Assembly (NCBI GenBank): GCA_036555665.1
Contig: DATBKW010000302.1
Coordinates: 1 to 23,262, forward strand
Direction: 5' to 3'
Source of the DNA: JAOPZW01 sp036555665
Lineage (GTDB): Bacteria > Actinomycetota > Thermoleophilia > Solirubrobacterales > Solirubrobacteraceae
Length of the DNA stretch: 23,262 nucleotides
Part shown: one piece after another, positions 20,072-23,262 of the stretch
Layout: each line of letters opens with the position of its first letter
How positions within the stretch are numbered: position 1 is the first letter of the stretch
Position numbers and translations under genes: made by a program
The notes under the pieces: generated by a model
The model's input: only the letters and a program-made list of their open reading frames with translations
Told to the model about the DNA's origin: nothing
The model's database searches: none

Positions 20072-20494
20072 TCAGTGCGAGCTGCCGACCAGGTGGCGAC
20101 GCTGCACGCGCCCGCGGACGAGCAGGAACGCGGCGCCCATCAGCACGATCGCCAGAGCGATGCTGGAGAGCACGATCGGCAGCGCCTGGTTGGCCTCCTG
20201 GACGATGGTCCGCTCGGGCCGGACGAGCACGATCGGCGCCGTCGGGGCGGGGGAGCCGCTGACGCCGGGGAAGTCGGCGGGCGTGTCACCGACCTTCGGC
20301 GGCGTCGCCACGTCGGTGGAGCTGCCGTTGCCGAAATAGTCGGCGGGCGAGTCGCCGATGATCGCGTGCGCGGCGGCTGAGTGCCCGGACTCGGGGGCCG
20401 CGATCGCGGCGCCGGCGGGCGCAAGCGCGGCGACGACAGCGGCGGCGATCGCGAAACGGCGAAGGCGGCGGACGATGCGGCGGTGGGACTTCAT
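20072..20494 (-). CDS. Small secreted/membrane-anchored protein with repeated GD(S/T)PAD(Y/F) motif
   Basis: The 140-aa protein has a basic N-terminus with a signal peptide (about 1-32, cleavage near AIAA), a short external segment and a C-terminal membrane helix (about 105-126: ALPIVLSSIALAIVLMGAAF) followed by a basic cytoplasmic tail. The external part contains two copies of one motif, GDSPADYFG (47-55) and GDTPADFPG (69-77). I do not recognise a characterised family. AGGAGGT lies 5 nt before the ATG at 20494. It is divergent from the SARP-type regulator, and the 144-bp gap between them holds the periodic repeats, so it may be a target of that regulator. Confidence 0.8.
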   Translation of the reverse strand: MKSHRRIVRRLRRFAIAAAVVAALAPAGAAIAAPESGHSAAAHAIIGDSPADYFGNGSSTDVATPPKVGDTPADFPGVSGSPAPTAPIVLVRPERTIVQEANQALPIVLSSIALAIVLMGAAFLLVRGRVQRRHLVGSSH

Positions 20495-20522
20495 GGTGAC
20501 CTCCTCTGGAGGGCCGCTGGGA

Positions 20523-20530
20523 TGACGTCA
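20523..20530. promoter_or_regulatory. Palindrome TGACGTCA upstream of the 140-aa protein gene
   Basis: A perfect 8-bp palindrome lies 29 bp before the ATG at 20494 (minus strand) and next to the CCGGTA repeat array. It may be an operator; nothing else supports it. Confidence 0.3.
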
Positions 20531-20546
20531 CAGAGGCTCTGACGGT

Positions 20547-20607
20547 CCGGTATCGCGCCGGTAGAACGCCGGTAAATCGCCGTTGTGCAGGCCTTCGGCG
20601 GCCGGTA
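20547..20607. repeat. Direct repeats of CCGGTA with exact 11-bp period (candidate SARP operator)
   Basis: CCGGTA occurs at 20547, 20558, 20569 and 20602. The first three are spaced exactly 11 bp apart and the fourth is 33 bp (three periods) further. The in-phase position 20580 carries a degenerate copy (CCGTTG). SARP regulators bind short direct repeats spaced 11 or 22 bp on one DNA face near the -35 box. The array lies just upstream of, and overlapping, the promoter of the SARP gene itself. Confidence 0.75.
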
Positions 20608-20611
20608 CGGT
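20583..20611 (+). promoter_or_regulatory. Predicted promoter of the SARP-type regulator gene
   Basis: TTGTGC (20583-20588) and TACGGT (20606-20611) are separated by 17 bp. The three tandem CCGGTA repeats end 9 bp upstream of the -35 box, and the isolated fourth copy overlaps the -10 box. Transcription starting near 20618 would leave a ~20-nt leader containing GAGGGG (20629-20634). Confidence 0.55.
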
Positions 20612-20638
20612 CGCCCTCAGCGACAAGCGAGGGGCCCA

Positions 20639-23262
20639 GTGCAGATCAGCGTCCTCGGTCCGGTGGAGGTCACCGCCGATGGCCATCCGGTGGTCATCCG
20701 CAAGGGCAAGCCGCGGGCGCTCCTGGCCGTCCTGGCGCTGAACGAGGGCTCGACGGTGTCGAACGATCGGCTCGTCGAGGCGCTCTGGGGCGAGGATCCG
20801 CCGCCCACGGCGGCCAAGATGGTGCAGCTGTACGTCTCGCAGGTGCGAAAGGCGCTGGCGGAAAGCGGCGACGCCGCCCAGATCGTCACCCACGGGCGCG
20901 GCTACGAGCTGCGCCTGGCCGGCGGCGCCGTCGATGCCCTGCGCTTCGAGGCGCTCGTCGCCGACGACCTGCCGCGCGAGGCGCTTGCGCTGTGGCGCGG
21001 CGCGCCGCTGGCCGACGTCGCCGGGGAGCCGTTCGCGGACACCGAGATCCGCCGACTCGAGCAGCTGCACGTGACCGCGCTCGAAAACGCGATCGACCAC
21101 GACCTGGCGGCGGGCCGCCACCGTGAGGTCCTCGCCGAGCTCGAGGCGCTCGTTGCGCGCGAGCCGCTGCGCGAGCGCCTGCAGGGCCAGCGGATGCTCG
21201 CGCTCTATCGCTCAGGGCACCAGGCCCAGGCGCTGCAGGCCTATCGCGACGCGCGGGCGGCGCTCGTCGAGCAGATCGGCGTCGAGCCCGGGCCGGAGCT
21301 GCGCGCGCTGCAGGAGGCGATCCTGCGCCAGGATCCCGAGCTCGACCCGCCCGGTTTCCAGGCCGATCCGCTGCCGGGCGAGCTCTACGCCGGCACGCCG
21401 CTCGCCGGCCGGCGCGCTGAGCTCGACACGCTCCGAGACGCCTGGCGGCAGGCGTGCGCCGGGACCGGGCGCCTCGTGCTCGTCACGGGCGGGCACGGAG
21501 CGGGGAAGACGCGGCTCGCCGCCGAATTGGCGGGCGAAGTCCACCGGGACGGGGCCGTCGTTGCGTACGTCTCGGCGGCGGGCGACCCGCACGCGGTCCA
21601 TGCCGCCGTCGCCCGCGCCGCGAGCGCCCGACGGCCGACGCTGCTCGTCGTCGAGGACGTCGACCGGGCCGGCGAGCAGGTCCTCGCGGCGCTGCGGGAA
21701 CTGCGACAGGGCTTGGACGCGCTCCCGGTCCTCGTCCTGGCGACCGCGCAGGTCACGAGCGCGGCGCTCGGGCGCCGGGCGGACATCACCGTGGCGCTCG
21801 GTGCGCTCGACGCCGACGACGTGGCCGCGATCGCGCGGCTCTACACGGATGCGCGCGAGGAGATCGACGTTCCCGTCGCGAGCCTGATGGCGGCCAGCGG
21901 GGGGGTGCCGCGCCAGGTGCACGAGGCCGCGACGGCCTGGGCGCAGGCCGAGCGCGTCCGACGCCTGAGCGGCGCGGCGGGGCGCGCGGCGTCGCGCCGT
22001 GCCGGGCTGCGCGCGGCCGAGGACGAGCTGGCCGGCGACGTCGCCGCCGCGCTCGAGGCCGCGCGCGAGCGCGAGCGGCCGGCACCGGACGTCCTGGTCT
22101 GCCCGTTCAAGGGCCTGGCCGCCTTCGAGCCCGAGGACGCCGCGTTCTTCTTCGGGCGCGAGCGGCTGGTGGCCGAGATGGTCGCGCGACTGGCTGGCGC
22201 GCCGCTCCTCGCCCTCGTCGGGCCGTCGGGCAGCGGCAAGTCCTCAGCGCTGCGCGCGGGCCTGCTGCCCGCGCTGGGCCAGGGCATCCTGCCCGGCAGC
22301 CAGGGGTGGGCCGTCGCGCTGCTGCGCCCCGGCGAGCATCCGATGGGCGCGCTCGAGGAGGCGACGTCCGTCGCCGCTCCCGACGGCCGCCTCGTGCTCG
22401 CCGTCGACCAGCTCGAGGAGATCTTCGTCGCCTGCGAGGACGAGCACGAGCGCGCCGCGTTCATGGACGCGCTGGTGCGGTCGGCGCGCGATCCGGGCCG
22501 ACGGGCGCTGGTGCTGATCGCCGTCCGCGCCGACTTCTACGGCCGCTGCGCCGCCTATCCGGAGCTGTGGCGGCTACTGGGGGCCAACCAGACACCGGTT
22601 GGCCCGATGCGCCGCGAGGAGCTGCGCAGCGCGATCGAGCTGCCGGCGCGCCACGCGGGCCTGGAGGTCGAGCCCGACCTCACGCACGCCCTCATCGACG
22701 ACGTCGAGGGCGAGCCCGGCGCCCTGCCACTGCTCTCCACCTGCCTGCTCGAGCTCTGGCAGGGTCGCGACGGGAGGCTGCTGCGCCTGGGCGCCTATCA
22801 GGACTCGGGCGGCGTGCACGGCGCCGTGGCGCGCCTGGCCGAGCGCGCGTACGCACGACTGAACGACGATGGGCAGCTGACGGCGCGAGCCGTGCTGCTG
22901 CGACTCGCCGGCGAGGGTGAGGGCGATGCCGTCGTCCGCGCGCGAGTGGCGCTCGACGAGTTCGGCGACGACGCGCGGCCCGTGCTCGACGAGCTCACCG
23001 ACAGCCGGCTGCTCACGGTGAGTGAGGGCGAGGTCGAGGTCGCGCACGAGGCGCTGCTGCGCGAGTGGCCGCGGCTGCGTGGATGGCTGGAAGAGGACGC
23101 GGAAGGTCGCCGGCTGCACCGCAACCTCCGTGCGGCGGCGCGCGAATGGGATGCCGGCGGCCGCGATCGCGGCGAGCTCTATCGCGGTGCTCGCCTGGCC
23201 GCCGCACGCGACTGGGCGGTCGACCACGAGCCCGAGCTCGCGCCGCGCGAGCGCGCCTTCCT
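20639..23262 (+). CDS. SARP-family transcriptional regulator with two P-loop NTPase modules (3' end outside window)
   Basis: The frame is open for 874 codons from GTG 20639 to the right edge. Residues 1-95 form an OmpR-like winged helix (VLGPVEVTADGHPVVIRKGK, RLVEALWGEDPP, VQLYVSQVRKAL, HGRGYEL). Residues about 100-240 form the bacterial transcriptional activator domain (RERLQGQRMLALYRSGHQAQ, GVEPGPELRALQ). A first NTPase has Walker A GGHGAGKT (K290) and Walker B LLVVEDVD. A second, nSTAND1-like, starts CPFKGLAAFEPEDAAFFFGRE and has Walker A GPSGSGKSS (K534) and LAVDQLEEIF. STAND proteins usually end in WD40 or TPR repeats that sense a ligand; that part is beyond the window. GAGGGG lies 4 nt before GTG. 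It is divergent from the 140-aa secreted protein. Confidence 0.9.
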   Translation, partial: MQISVLGPVEVTADGHPVVIRKGKPRALLAVLALNEGSTVSNDRLVEALWGEDPPPTAAKMVQLYVSQVRKALAESGDAAQIVTHGRGYELRLAGGAVDALRFEALVADDLPREALALWRGAPLADVAGEPFADTEIRRLEQLHVTALENAIDHDLAAGRHREVLAELEALVAREPLRERLQGQRMLALYRSGHQAQALQAYRDARAALVEQIGVEPGPELRALQEAILRQDPELDPPGFQADPLPGELYAGTPLAGRRAELDTLRDAWRQACAGTGRLVLVTGGHGAGKTRLAAELAGEVHRDGAVVAYVSAAGDPHAVHAAVARAASARRPTLLVVEDVDRAGEQVLAALRELRQGLDALPVLVLATAQVTSAALGRRADITVALGALDADDVAAIARLYTDAREEIDVPVASLMAASGGVPRQVHEAATAWAQAERVRRLSGAAGRAASRRAGLRAAEDELAGDVAAALEAARERERPAPDVLVCPFKGLAAFEPEDAAFFFGRERLVAEMVARLAGAPLLALVGPSGSGKSSALRAGLLPALGQGILPGSQGWAVALLRPGEHPMGALEEATSVAAPDGRLVLAVDQLEEIFVACEDEHERAAFMDALVRSARDPGRRALVLIAVRADFYGRCAAYPELWRLLGANQTPVGPMRREELRSAIELPARHAGLEVEPDLTHALIDDVEGEPGALPLLSTCLLELWQGRDGRLLRLGAYQDSGGVHGAVARLAERAYARLNDDGQLTARAVLLRLAGEGEGDAVVRARVALDEFGDDARPVLDELTDSRLLTVSEGEVEVAHEALLREWPRLRGWLEEDAEGRRLHRNLRAAAREWDAGGRDRGELYRGARLAAARDWAVDHEPELAPRERAF

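Noticed and set aside
1..23262. CRISPR arrays, insertion sequences, prophage or integrase/attachment sites
   Set aside because: No regularly spaced long repeats, no transposase or integrase motifs, and no terminal inverted repeats were seen. The tRNA-Arg 3' end is not repeated nearby.

Overview
The window is chromosomal DNA of a very GC-rich bacterium, most likely an actinobacterium of the Thermoleophilia/Solirubrobacterales type. This is inferred from GC-rich third codon positions, a SAM-I riboswitch, an MscL with a zinc-ribbon tail, a bacterial eRF1-like protein, multifunctional LigD, a SARP-type regulator, and several genes that look leaderless. There is no insertion sequence, prophage, CRISPR array or obvious island. 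Genes are tightly packed, with many 1-4 bp overlaps.

Layout. (1) 1-840, minus: N-terminal part of a CorA-type Mg2+ transporter, cut by the window edge. (2) 915-2617: a promoter, a SAM-I riboswitch with terminator, a threonine-synthase-like PLP enzyme and an overlapping ubiquitin-like sulfur carrier ending in Gly-Gly. The set fits the MetM/MetO route to homocysteine from O-phosphohomoserine better than plain threonine synthesis. (3) 2667-6760: SMP-30-like lactonase, YkuD L,D-transpeptidase, LigD (phosphoesterase-ligase-polymerase) and a small acidic protein. (4) 6757-8459: divergent pcm and nicotinate phosphoribosyltransferase. (5) 8456-10618: an eRF1-like (baeRF/Vms1-type) protein with a downstream proline-rich miniprotein, divergent from an atypical LuxR-type response regulator. 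(6) 10885-15079: two large secreted proteins converging on a strong hairpin. One is an orphan; the other is a six-hairpin-type glycosidase. (7) 15181-17305: tRNA-Arg(CCG), a small membrane protein, and a fusion of a flippase-like membrane domain with a polyprenol-phosphate mannosyltransferase domain. (8) 17381-20013: mscL divergent from an rnz-PASTA-HAD operon. (9) 20072-23262: a small secreted/anchored protein divergent from a large SARP regulator with two P-loop NTPase modules, which runs off the right edge.

The strongest observations are the SAM-riboswitch-controlled metM-metO pair, with a visible terminator/antiterminator switch whose terminator also covers the Shine-Dalgarno sequence, and an 11-bp-periodic CCGGTA repeat array just upstream of a good promoter for the SARP gene, which matches the way SARPs bind DNA. 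Also notable are a decamer present three times within 49 bp around the end of metO, a recurring -10 hexamer 6-7 nt before start codons, and two convergent gene pairs that share palindromic stop codons.
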